In this document: piece after piece, positions 1 to 6,282 of the stretch
Position numbering within the stretch: position 1 is the stretch's first letter
Layout: every line of letters begins with the position of its first letter
From: Spirochaetota bacterium
Lineage (GTDB): Bacteria; Spirochaetota; UBA4802; UB4802
Length of the DNA stretch: 7,737 nucleotides
Assembly: GCA_018399855.1 (NCBI GenBank)
Contig: JAGYNX010000088.1
Location: 1 to 7,737, forward strand
Direction of reading: 5' to 3'
Program-made: the position numbers and the translations under genes
Notes under the pieces: generated by a model
The model's input: only the letters and a program-made list of their open reading frames with translations
Told to the model about the DNA's origin: nothing
The model's database searches: none

Positions 1-33
1 CATTATTACTTTTCATCCTCTCCCATATAAAAT

Positions 34-62
34 TTGACTAATATTCTCATGAGATATACTAT
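34..62 (+). promoter_or_regulatory. Putative sigma70-type promoter of the hybrid kinase gene
   Basis: A TTGACT box at 34-39 is followed after 17 nt by TACTAT at 57-62, close to the sigma70 consensus. An overlapping TATACT at 55-60 would give a 15-nt spacer. The predicted start near 69 leaves a leader of about 30 nt before the ATG at 99. An AAGGA ribosome-binding site at 91-95 sits only 3 nt from that ATG, which is close but usable. I see no operator-like palindrome. The call rests on box match and position only. Confidence 0.5.
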
Positions 63-98
63 CTACATTAAAGCGGTTAACCTTTAATTGAAGGATAC

Positions 99-2690
99 AT
101 GACAAAGAACCACAACAAAAAAACACTTCTCCTTGTCGAAGATGAAGCTCTCATAGCCATGTCAGAAAAGGCAGAGCTTGAGAAGTACGGGTATGCAGTA
201 GTCATCGCCCATTCCGGAGAAGAAGCCGTAGAGCTGTTCAACGAGGACAATGATATTGACCTTATCCTGATGGACATAAACCTTGGAACGGGTATTGACG
301 GCACCGAGGCAGCTCGTAAAATTCTCGAAGCACATGATACCCCAATTGTTTTTTTATCCTCGCACACCTCGCCTGAAATAGTTGAAAAAACCGAAAAGAT
401 CACCTCTTATGGCTACGTGGTGAAGAATTCTGGCATTGTAGTCCTGGATGCTTCTATTAAAATGGCATTCAGGCTTCATGATGCCAGGATGAGGGAGAAG
501 GAGAAGGAAGAATCACTCAAGGAGAGTGAAGATCTCCTCAACAGAACCGGAGAAATGGCCCGCGTAGGTGGCTGGGAGGTTAATCTAGAAACAAACGAAG
601 TTTTTTGGACCAGGGCAACAAAACTCATACATGAGGTAGCAATGGATTATGAACCACCCCTGGATGAAGCATTATCTTTCTATCCAGGAGAATCCGGTAA
701 AGTGCTCACCGATGCTTTTAACCGTGCGATAAATGAAGGTGTTGATTATGACCTTGAACTGGACTTTATAACTGCAAAGGGTAATAAATTGAAAGTTCGA
801 ACAATTGGTCAGTCTGAACATTTGAATGGTCAATGTGTTCGTGTATATGGTACATTCCATGATATTACTGAAAGCAAGATTTTAGAAAATCAACTCCGTG
901 AAAGCGAAGAACGTCTTTCCCTGGCCATGGATGCAAGCGAACACGGGTTCTGGGACTGGGACCTGGTAACAGGTGATATATATTTCAGTCCCCACCATTA
1001 CGAGATGCTTGAATTTGAACCGGGCTACCTGAAAAGCCGCGGCGAGACGTGGATGGACATCATACATCCGGAAGACCGGGAAAAGGCTTTAGCGGACATG
1101 TTCTCACACATAAACAGGGGGGAACCCTACTCCGTTGAGCTGCGTATGAGAAAAGGTGACGGATCATGGAAATGGATGTTAAGCCGTGGGAAAAGCTACG
1201 AGTTCTCCAGTGATGGGAAGCCCACCCGTGTAGTCGGGGTATACCTTGATATTGACGAATACAAGCGAACAGAGGATGAAAAAAGAAAAATCCAGGAACG
1301 ATTCAGCGCAATATTTGAAAATGAACTGATGTGCCTGTATATACATGACCTTGAAGGAAATTTCATTGATGCCAATGACAGCACCCTTCGCCTCATGGGA
1401 TATCAACGCGATGAGATCAACAATCTTAACTTCGCATCATTGATAGACGAGAGCCAGCTGGAAAAAGCCATGGCGGTAATGGGAGACCTGGTAAAACCGG
1501 GCAAGCAATACACGCCTGAGGAATACCGGTTACAAACAAAAGACGGATCAGAGGTTTTTGTTGAGACCATCGGATCACTGCTGTACGAAAAAGACCAGCC
1601 ATACGCCATAATTTCTATTGCGTATGACATCACTGAACGGAAAAAAGCAGAAGCAAAGCTGAAAAAAGCCTACGAAGAAATAAGAACAAGTGAACAGTTC
1701 CTGGAGATGGCACTCTCTTCCACGGGTTCAGGCACATGGGAGGTTATTGTACCCGGTGGGACTGTCAACCTGAAAGGGTATGACAGTTGGGAAAAGATGC
1801 TGGGCTACGTGCGAGAAGATTTCCCCGAATTCAACCTTGAGCTATGGATGGATTTAATTCACCCCGAAGACCGTGAACCGGTATCCACGCATTTCATGGA
1901 AGTTTTGCAGGGCACACTTGACATCTATGATATGGATTATCGAATGCAGCATAAGAGCGGCTCATGGATATGGGTCAATGCCCGTGGCAGGGTAAAAAAA
2001 CGGAACCACGAAGGTAACGCCCTGGTCATGTACGGCACACATACGGATATAACAAGGCGTAAGATAACAGAAGAATCCCTGAAAAAAGCATACACTGAGA
2101 AAAACGCGCTTCATAAAGAACTGCAACACCGTGCCAAGAACAGCTTTAATACCATCGAAAGCCTTATGAGTTTAAAATCAGGTTCACTTTCAAGCAATGA
2201 GGCACGTGAAGCAGTAGAGGAATTACGAACCCGCGTCCATGCAATGGCAGAACTGTATACCATGCTGTATGATACCGATTCAACAGGCACTATTGACCTT
2301 GGTGAGTATTGCAAAAGGGTGGCAATGTCTATGGAGGGAATGACCGGAAACATCGGTATCAGTATAAAAACTGATCCCATTGAAACTGATACCCGAAATG
2401 CTGCCACCATCGGGCTTATCATCACCGAACTGGTTACAAATGCCGCAAAGCACGCATTCCCGGATAATCGAGATGGAGAGATCATCCTGGATCTATCAAA
2501 ACAGCAAAGTGGTGCAATGCTAACCGTATCAGACAACGGCATCGGCCTGCGTGGTACCATTGACCAGGAATCTACTGACACCATGGGACTTTTGCTGGTT
2601 CGCTCCCTGGTAAAACAAATTGGGGCCGAAATGGAAGTTGATGCAGGCAGTGGCACTACGTTCAAAATATTTTTACCAGGAATCCAGTAA
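99..2690 (+). CDS. Cytoplasmic hybrid sensor histidine kinase: receiver, four PAS domains, HisKA_2 and HATPase_c
   Basis: This 863-residue signalling kinase has an N-terminal receiver (about 8-125) with acidic residues E14 and D15, phosphoacceptor D59 in LILMDINLG, S87 and K109. The residue after K109 is Asn, where Pro is common. A short coiled coil (129-147) leads into four PAS domains at about 148-258, 272-388, 400-513 and 532-653, each ending in a D-I-T/D-E type motif and charged linker. The kinase core is of the HisKA_2 class: H677 lies in LQHRAKNSF, N781 in ELVTNAAKHAF, and D812-G816 form DNGIG, followed by a GSGTTF box. No membrane segment or signal peptide is visible, so it should sense cytoplasmic signals (ligand unknown), with the receiver possibly tuning or relaying phosphate. 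The start is supported because the receiver begins within ten residues of the Met. The gene is convergent with the flagellar operon and has no partner regulator in the window. A role in motility is not shown. Confidence 0.93.
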   Translation: MTKNHNKKTLLLVEDEALIAMSEKAELEKYGYAVVIAHSGEEAVELFNEDNDIDLILMDINLGTGIDGTEAARKILEAHDTPIVFLSSHTSPEIVEKTEKITSYGYVVKNSGIVVLDASIKMAFRLHDARMREKEKEESLKESEDLLNRTGEMARVGGWEVNLETNEVFWTRATKLIHEVAMDYEPPLDEALSFYPGESGKVLTDAFNRAINEGVDYDLELDFITAKGNKLKVRTIGQSEHLNGQCVRVYGTFHDITESKILENQLRESEERLSLAMDASEHGFWDWDLVTGDIYFSPHHYEMLEFEPGYLKSRGETWMDIIHPEDREKALADMFSHINRGEPYSVELRMRKGDGSWKWMLSRGKSYEFSSDGKPTRVVGVYLDIDEYKRTEDEKRKIQERFSAIFENELMCLYIHDLEGNFIDANDSTLRLMGYQRDEINNLNFASLIDESQLEKAMAVMGDLVKPGKQYTPEEYRLQTKDGSEVFVETIGSLLYEKDQPYAIISIAYDITERKKAEAKLKKAYEEIRTSEQFLEMALSSTGSGTWEVIVPGGTVNLKGYDSWEKMLGYVREDFPEFNLELWMDLIHPEDREPVSTHFMEVLQGTLDIYDMDYRMQHKSGSWIWVNARGRVKKRNHEGNALVMYGTHTDITRRKITEESLKKAYTEKNALHKELQHRAKNSFNTIESLMSLKSGSLSSNEAREAVEELRTRVHAMAELYTMLYDTDSTGTIDLGEYCKRVAMSMEGMTGNIGISIKTDPIETDTRNAATIGLIITELVTNAAKHAFPDNRDGEIILDLSKQQSGAMLTVSDNGIGLRGTIDQESTDTMGLLLVRSLVKQIGAEMEVDAGSGTTFKIFLPGIQ

Positions 2691-2694
2691 AAAC

Positions 2695-2772
2695 TCAGAT
2701 ACGATCAGCAGCGTTACTGCCGCAGCCCATGAATACAAGGCTGGCTGCCAGAAGTAGTGAAAAACCCCTCAT
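2695..2772 (-). CDS. Possible 25-residue micro-lipoprotein, or truncated remnant of a lipoprotein gene
   Basis: This frame encodes MRGFSLLLAASLVFMGC followed by GSNAADRI and a TGA stop. It has a basic N-terminus, a hydrophobic core and a lipobox-like FMGC with Cys at residue 17. That is a complete type II signal peptide with only nine mature residues. Phe at -3 is unusual in enterobacteria; I recall that spirochaetal lipoboxes are more permissive. A near-consensus promoter lies just upstream (2792-2821), giving a leader of only about 13 nt, and I see no Shine-Dalgarno sequence. The frame stops 5 bp from the end of the convergent kinase gene. It may be a tiny entericidin-like lipoprotein, or the surviving start of a longer gene cut when the kinase region was joined here. 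Chance is possible for so short a frame, but a full signal peptide plus promoter makes it less likely. Confidence 0.42.
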   Translation of the reverse strand: MRGFSLLLAASLVFMGCGSNAADRI

Positions 2773-2791
2773 ATACAGCAAAGTTACACGC

Positions 2792-2821
2792 AGTATAACA
2801 GAAGTTGCCCACCCCTGTCAA
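2792..2821 (-). promoter_or_regulatory. Near-consensus sigma70 promoter downstream of flgJ
   Basis: Read on the - strand, a perfect TTGACA (2816-2821) is followed after 18 nt by TATACT (2792-2797). It lies 10 bp beyond the flgJ stop codon and points at the 25-codon lipoprotein-like frame starting at 2772. It cannot serve flgJ, which is upstream of it. Its presence in the gap between convergent genes suggests a separate transcription unit there, or one that once existed. The alternative is antisense transcription into the 3' end of the kinase gene. Confidence 0.5.
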
Positions 2822-2830
2822 ATTCGAAGG

Positions 2831-3226
2831 TTATTTCAATTCATCGTACAGGCTCTTTGCAAGCCCAAGGTTGGATGTTTCGGAAAGCTTCAACGCGTAC
2901 TGATCATAGAGCATGTCCTCGAATATCTCTTCAGCAAAACCACCGTCTATGAACCCCTCTTTGTGAACTGTGTCACGCATCTCTTTCAGCATTCTGCCCA
3001 CAAAAATTGATTCCATCTCTGTGCAGACTTTCATCAGTTCTTTGTTTACTGGTTCTTTAGTGCGTGCCTCGTTTGCACCATTTTTTTCAATGGCGCTATT
3101 AAGAGCGTCATCAAATGAAGATTTTTGCTCGCTTCTACGCAATACAGAATCAATGCTGGATCGTGAAGACTGTATGTTGTTCATGCTTCGCGCATGAGCC
3201 GGCATGCTGTTTTGGAGAAAATTCAT
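2831..3226 (-). CDS. flgJ: FlgJ-type rod-binding protein, rod domain only
   Basis: This 131-residue protein matches the N-terminal rod-binding domain of FlgJ, which acts as a scaffold for flagellar rod assembly in the periplasm. The first 60 or so residues are polar and low in complexity. The conserved domain spans about 65-128: CTEMESIFVGRMLKEMR, then GGFAEEIFEDMLYDQYA, then LGLAKSLYDEL at the C-terminus. The muramidase domain of the roughly 310-residue enterobacterial FlgJ is absent, so peptidoglycan would have to be opened by another enzyme; single-domain FlgJ is common outside gammaproteobacteria. There is no signal peptide, which fits export through the flagellar apparatus. The start is supported by a GAGGTGA site (3231-3237) seven nt upstream, overlapping the flgI stop. 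It is the last gene of the flagellar operon, 9 nt after flgI. Confidence 0.9.
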   Translation of the reverse strand: MNFLQNSMPAHARSMNNIQSSRSSIDSVLRRSEQKSSFDDALNSAIEKNGANEARTKEPVNKELMKVCTEMESIFVGRMLKEMRDTVHKEGFIDGGFAEEIFEDMLYDQYALKLSETSNLGLAKSLYDELK

Positions 3227-3235
3227 AATCTCACC

Positions 3236-4234
3236 TCACTGTATAACAAGTTCCGCGTGCAGCGCGCCCACGTTTTTCATGGCCTTTAATATAGCTATTA
3301 TGTCTGTGGTTGAGGCGCCAATGACATTCAGCGAATCAACAAGATTTTTCACCGTAGAAGAATCCTCTATCAGGGCAACACTTCCCTTGCGGGAACTGCC
3401 CTCCACGGTAATCGTCATTCCCGAACGGCTTACCACAACCCGGGAGATACGCACGTCCCCGCCCATCACGATAGTACCGTCCTGTTCGTTCACCACCACC
3501 CTTGCCTGGAAACTGGCGGGTACTTCAAGATTCTCAATTGTAGAAATAAACTCGGTCACGGTGCCCTCCCCCGGCACCGTGCATTGAATAGAACCATTCA
3601 CAATGACAGGTTTGGCATCGGGATATTTTTTCTCGATGGCTTTCTGTATCTGGTCTGCCACCGTGAAGTCCCAGTTGTGCATCACCAGTGAAATCATCCC
3701 GTTGTTTACGATCTCGGGCTCAATGCCCCTCTCAATGATACCGCCGTTTACCACCCTGGCAACGGTAATATTATTTCGTCCCCTTCTCTCCCCGCTCTGT
3801 GAACTTGACAGCTGCCCCTGTGCCACCACGTAGATGTTGTTATCCGCTCCCCTGAGGGGTGACTGCAGCAGCAGGCCTCCTTTCAGGGTCTTGGCATCAC
3901 CGATGGATGAAACGGTAACGTCAACCCGGTCGCCAACGCGGGTAAATGGAGGCAGCTTCGCCGTTACCAGCACCGCGGCCACGTTTTTTGAGTTTGTTAT
4001 GTCCTCTTCAAGCCCAAGATTTTTCAGCACATTCTTCAGTGATGTGCGGGTCAGTTCAACCCTGCTGTCACCTGATCCCTGCAGGCCAACCACCAGTCCG
4101 TAACCGTATACCTGGTTTTCCCTGAGTCCTTCTATTGAAACCAGGTCTTTTATTCGAACCGATACCTCGGCCCCGAGCTGCGACGGCAGAAAGACTGCCG
4201 CGATCACAACCATATGTACAAGTATACGTTTCAT
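3236..4234 (-). CDS. flgI: Flagellar P-ring protein FlgI
   Basis: FlgI subunits form the P-ring, the bushing around the rod in the peptidoglycan layer. The 332-residue product has a Sec signal peptide (basic MKR, hydrophobic core, probable cleavage after LGA at residue 22). Family signatures follow: RIKDLVSIEGLRENQVYGYGLVVGL, seen in pieces near 27-51; NVAAVLVTAKLPPF; RVDVTVSSIGDAKTLKGGLLL; GTIVMGGDVRIS; and the C-terminal VIGASTTDIIAILKAMKNVGA. The usual length is about 345-370 residues. The shortfall lies mainly in the loop before the C-terminal helix, where the SQP-containing stretch of proteobacterial FlgI is missing. The ATG directly follows the flgH stop (TAAATG), and the nearest purine-rich site (GGGAGAG) is about 12 nt away, so translation is probably coupled to flgH. 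Confidence 0.95.
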   Translation of the reverse strand: MKRILVHMVVIAAVFLPSQLGAEVSVRIKDLVSIEGLRENQVYGYGLVVGLQGSGDSRVELTRTSLKNVLKNLGLEEDITNSKNVAAVLVTAKLPPFTRVGDRVDVTVSSIGDAKTLKGGLLLQSPLRGADNNIYVVAQGQLSSSQSGERRGRNNITVARVVNGGIIERGIEPEIVNNGMISLVMHNWDFTVADQIQKAIEKKYPDAKPVIVNGSIQCTVPGEGTVTEFISTIENLEVPASFQARVVVNEQDGTIVMGGDVRISRVVVSRSGMTITVEGSSRKGSVALIEDSSTVKNLVDSLNVIGASTTDIIAILKAMKNVGALHAELVIQ

Positions 4235-4873
4235 TTACTGTGTAATCTCTCCCAGCATTCGCTGAAGGTAATCTATTATAATTGCCTGTTTCTCTTCTTC
4301 TGTAAGGGTGACACCGGCGGCTTCATCTTCTTCAAGCGGAGGACGCTGAATAGTAATGCCCGCCCCTTCTTTCACTCCCCGTATATCAAGCCGCATGTTG
4401 GCAATGTCTTTTGATGTTATCTTTCTTCCCTTGAGAAGCACGGGGTCAACTATACCAGTAACCGTAAACACGTTGGCAATGCCTGAAAATGAATAGGTGC
4501 GTGTTCCCTGTATCCTGTACTTCCCGTCGGGAAGTTCTTCGGCCACCCTGGCAGCCATCTGTATTGTCATGTTGCCCCGTCCGGTTACCGCTGTTGAGTT
4601 TCTTGCCTGCGAATTCCTGTTAGACGAAACCGGCGGCAGAAAGGGGGTGAGATTCCCGTCCGGATTTGAAGAGACCGAATACGACTCGTCCTGGCTCAAC
4701 TGCAGGTTGAAACGCATCCTTGATATGTCCTCTACCTCGACCTGCAGCACGTCGCCCACCGCCAGGTTTTCACCAGAGGCGTAGATATTTCTGTCCTGCC
4801 AGATGCTGGCCCCGTAAATAACGCTGGCGGACAAAAAGACCATAACTACCGCGATGGCTGCAGCGTGTTTCAT
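4235..4873 (-). CDS. flgH: Flagellar L-ring homologue FlgH lacking the lipoprotein cysteine
   Basis: FlgH forms the L-ring in the outer membrane of bacteria with external flagella, where it is normally a lipoprotein. This 212-residue protein keeps the family core: LAVGDVLQVEVEDIS after the N-terminus, GRGNMTIQMAARV in the middle, then YRIQGTRTYSFSGIANVFTVTGIVDP and KDIANMRLDIRG (read in pieces). Its N-terminus is an ordinary signal peptide ending near SVIYGAS, with probable cleavage at 21-22. There is no lipobox and no cysteine anywhere in the protein. The C-terminus also differs, with an acidic stretch (LEEDEAAG) and a predicted helix replacing the usual GW-x-x-RFF ending. A GAGGTGG site (4878-4884) seven nt upstream supports the start. 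The ATG overlaps the flgA stop by 4 nt (ATGA). This suggests a ring protein not anchored in the outer membrane. Confidence 0.92.
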   Translation of the reverse strand: MKHAAAIAVVMVFLSASVIYGASIWQDRNIYASGENLAVGDVLQVEVEDISRMRFNLQLSQDESYSVSSNPDGNLTPFLPPVSSNRNSQARNSTAVTGRGNMTIQMAARVAEELPDGKYRIQGTRTYSFSGIANVFTVTGIVDPVLLKGRKITSKDIANMRLDIRGVKEGAGITIQRPPLEEDEAAGVTLTEEEKQAIIIDYLQRMLGEITQ

Positions 4874-5397
4874 AATGCCACCTCTATCATTCCCTGGCCG
4901 GACAGTTTTCCATGAATCCTTTTCTTGCCCTGCAATTCAACTTCCACCCGCTGGCCATGGGCACCGGGATTAACCACCTTACCCCTGGTTTCGATGATAA
5001 TTCCACCATTATTGACTATAACTGTTACCATGTCCCCCCGGTTCACCTGGATACCACTTTGGGAACCGACTTTTCCCACCGGGTTTTTCGACGCGGCGGT
5101 TATCCTTGTAGCACTGCCATAAATAATAACGTTCTCATCAGTGACACCTCTGAGAACTTCAAGCAATTCTGCACGGTCGATCAATCCATCAGAAAGCAGG
5201 GTGTCATCTATTACTACGTTGCGGATCTTGTTGCCTGTCTCAGGTGAACCATCCACGATAGCCAGGTGTTTCACCTGTATTGTCTCATCGGGTGGAGTAA
5301 CCTGCGATTTAAGGTATACCACCACGTCAGCCCATACAGGATGTATGGGCCATGATAAGAGAATACACAATGCTATGCGTCGGGTCACCCTGTTCAT
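4870..5397 (-). CDS. flgA: Flagellar P-ring assembly chaperone FlgA, short form
   Basis: FlgA is the periplasmic chaperone needed for P-ring (FlgI) assembly. The 175-residue product has a signal peptide with basic start MNRVTRR, a hydrophobic stretch and likely cleavage after PVWA at residue 23. The C-terminal part is a ChapFlgA/SAF-like domain: VNRGDMVTVIVNNGG, then TRGKVVNPGAHGQRVEVELQ, ending in a GKLSGQGMIEV strand. FlgA of enterobacteria is about 220 residues. Here the middle section, which normally carries the D-I-x-x-G-x-x-L part of the SAF fold, is shortened and poorly recognisable. It lies between flgG and flgH, upstream of its client flgI. The start shares one base with the flgG stop (TAATG), and no strong Shine-Dalgarno site precedes it, so translation probably depends on termination of flgG. 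Residue 11 is a Cys within the hydrophobic core; it does not form a convincing lipobox. Confidence 0.88.
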   Translation of the reverse strand: MNRVTRRIALCILLSWPIHPVWADVVVYLKSQVTPPDETIQVKHLAIVDGSPETGNKIRNVVIDDTLLSDGLIDRAELLEVLRGVTDENVIIYGSATRITAASKNPVGKVGSQSGIQVNRGDMVTVIVNNGGIIIETRGKVVNPGAHGQRVEVELQGKKRIHGKLSGQGMIEVAL

Positions 5398-6191
5398 TAA
5401 CGCTTCAAGCCTATGGCAGTTCCCAGCATGGAGTCTGAAGTCTGGATTGCCTTTGAGTTTATTTCATAAGCCCTCTGGGCCACGATCATATTCACCATCT
5501 CTTCTACAACTTTGACGTTGGACATTTCAAGAAAACCCTGGTGGGTTTTTGCCATACCATTCATACCCGGCTGACCGGCAATTTCTTCTCCCGAAGCAGG
5601 GGTAGTCTTGAACAGGTTGCCCCCAATACTCTGCAGGCCCGCGGGATTGACAAAGCGTGCCACCTCAAGCTGGCCAACTTCGATCGGGTCATCATCGCCA
5701 ACAATCTTCACCGTTACCCTTCCATCCTGGCTGATGGAGATACTGTCATGAATAAAATTATCCGGCAAAACGATGGGGGGCTCCAGCAGATAACCGTTAG
5801 AAGTAACTACCTGGCGGTTTGAATCAATCTTGAAGGAACCGTCACGGGTATAAGCCATACTTCCATCATATAACTGAACCTTGAAGAAACCTTCTCCTTC
5901 AAGGGACAAATCCATCTTGTTACCCGTAGCCTGCAGGCTGCCCTGTTCAAACATCTTCTGCGTAGCGGCTACCTTCACCCCATGTCCAACCTGGATACCG
6001 GTTGGCACCTCGGATATTTCAGTTGCGGGGGTACCCGCCATTTTCACCGTCTGGTATATAAGATCTTCAAATTCCGCCCTGTTCTTCTTGAATCCGGTAG
6101 TATTCACGTTAGACAGGTTATTTGAAATTGTATCAATATTGAACTGTTGTCCCACCATCCCGGACGCCGCGGTCCACAATGAACGCATCAT
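5397..6191 (-). CDS. flgG: Flagellar distal rod protein FlgG
   Basis: FlgG builds the distal rod linking the basal body to the hook and is exported by the flagellar type III apparatus, so it has no signal peptide. The 264 residues are the usual length. The N-terminal rod motif ISNNLSNVNTTGFKKNRAEF lies at about 22-41, and the characteristic YTRDGSFKIDSNRQVVTSNG stretch lies mid-protein. The C-terminal hook/basal-body helix (about 220-264) includes LEMSNVKVVEEMVNMIVAQR and YEINSKAIQTSDSML. The start at 6191 has a GAGGT site (6199-6203) with about 8 nt spacing; a second in-frame ATG follows at once, so the start could be one codon later. It is the first gene of the operon flgG-flgA-flgH-flgI-flgJ. 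The proximal rod gene flgF, often found next to it, is not in the window. A sigma28-like promoter lies about 65 nt upstream. Confidence 0.96.
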   Translation of the reverse strand: MMRSLWTAASGMVGQQFNIDTISNNLSNVNTTGFKKNRAEFEDLIYQTVKMAGTPATEISEVPTGIQVGHGVKVAATQKMFEQGSLQATGNKMDLSLEGEGFFKVQLYDGSMAYTRDGSFKIDSNRQVVTSNGYLLEPPIVLPDNFIHDSISISQDGRVTVKIVGDDDPIEVGQLEVARFVNPAGLQSIGGNLFKTTPASGEEIAGQPGMNGMAKTHQGFLEMSNVKVVEEMVNMIVAQRAYEINSKAIQTSDSMLGTAIGLKR

Positions 6192-6212
6192 GGTTAATAC
6201 CTCGCTGATAAA

Positions 6213-6229
6213 TGGGGATTATGTCCCCA
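6213..6229. repeat. Small GGGGA/TCCCC palindrome in the probable flgG leader
   Basis: TGGGGA at 6213-6218 and TCCCCA at 6224-6229 form a perfect 6-bp inverted repeat around a 5-nt loop. It lies between the predicted flgG promoter and the ribosome-binding site, so a - strand transcript could fold it about 10 nt upstream of the GAGGT site. The GGGGAC...TCCCC pattern also resembles dispersed palindromes I know from genomes with REP-associated Y1 transposases. With one copy visible, neither role can be shown. Confidence 0.35.
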
Positions 6230-6254
6230 GGATTACTGCATATTACTTCTATTA

Positions 6255-6282
6255 TTATCGGTACAATCAATTTCTACATTAA
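6255..6282 (-). promoter_or_regulatory. Sigma28-like (FliA) promoter candidate for the flgG operon
   Basis: On the - strand ACCGATAA (6255-6262) matches seven of eight bases of the sigma28 -10 consensus GCCGATAA. A TAAT (6278-6281) sits 15 nt upstream, or TTAA (6279-6282) 16 nt upstream, near the TAAA -35 element. The position, 64 bp before the flgG start, is suitable. A sigma70 alternative in the same region (TTGATT 6265-6270, TAATAT 6240-6245) has a poor 19-nt spacer. The -35 box ends exactly where the inverted-repeat element begins. Confidence 0.38.

Noticed and set aside
2111..2665. Long antisense frame (184 codons) opposite the kinase core
   Set aside because: It is a shadow of the kinase coding frame, with no ribosome-binding site, promoter or recognisable domain.
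2706..2722. CAGCAG...CTGCCG stem as a terminator for the convergent genes
   Set aside because: The stem is only six pairs including one wobble, and the T-run on the - strand (2688-2693) begins 12 nt beyond it. On the + strand no T-run follows. The nearby CTGGCTGCCAG palindrome (2741-2751) also lacks a T-run. No convincing intrinsic terminator is visible between the kinase and flgJ.
3204..4103. Several + strand frames opposite flgI
   Set aside because: They mirror the flgI codon pattern, are rich in Ser/Pro/Thr as antisense frames usually are, and resemble no known protein.
4870..5397. FlgA as a lipoprotein through Cys11
   Set aside because: Cys11 lies early in the hydrophobic core and is followed by more hydrophobic residues and a normal cleavage site after residue 23.
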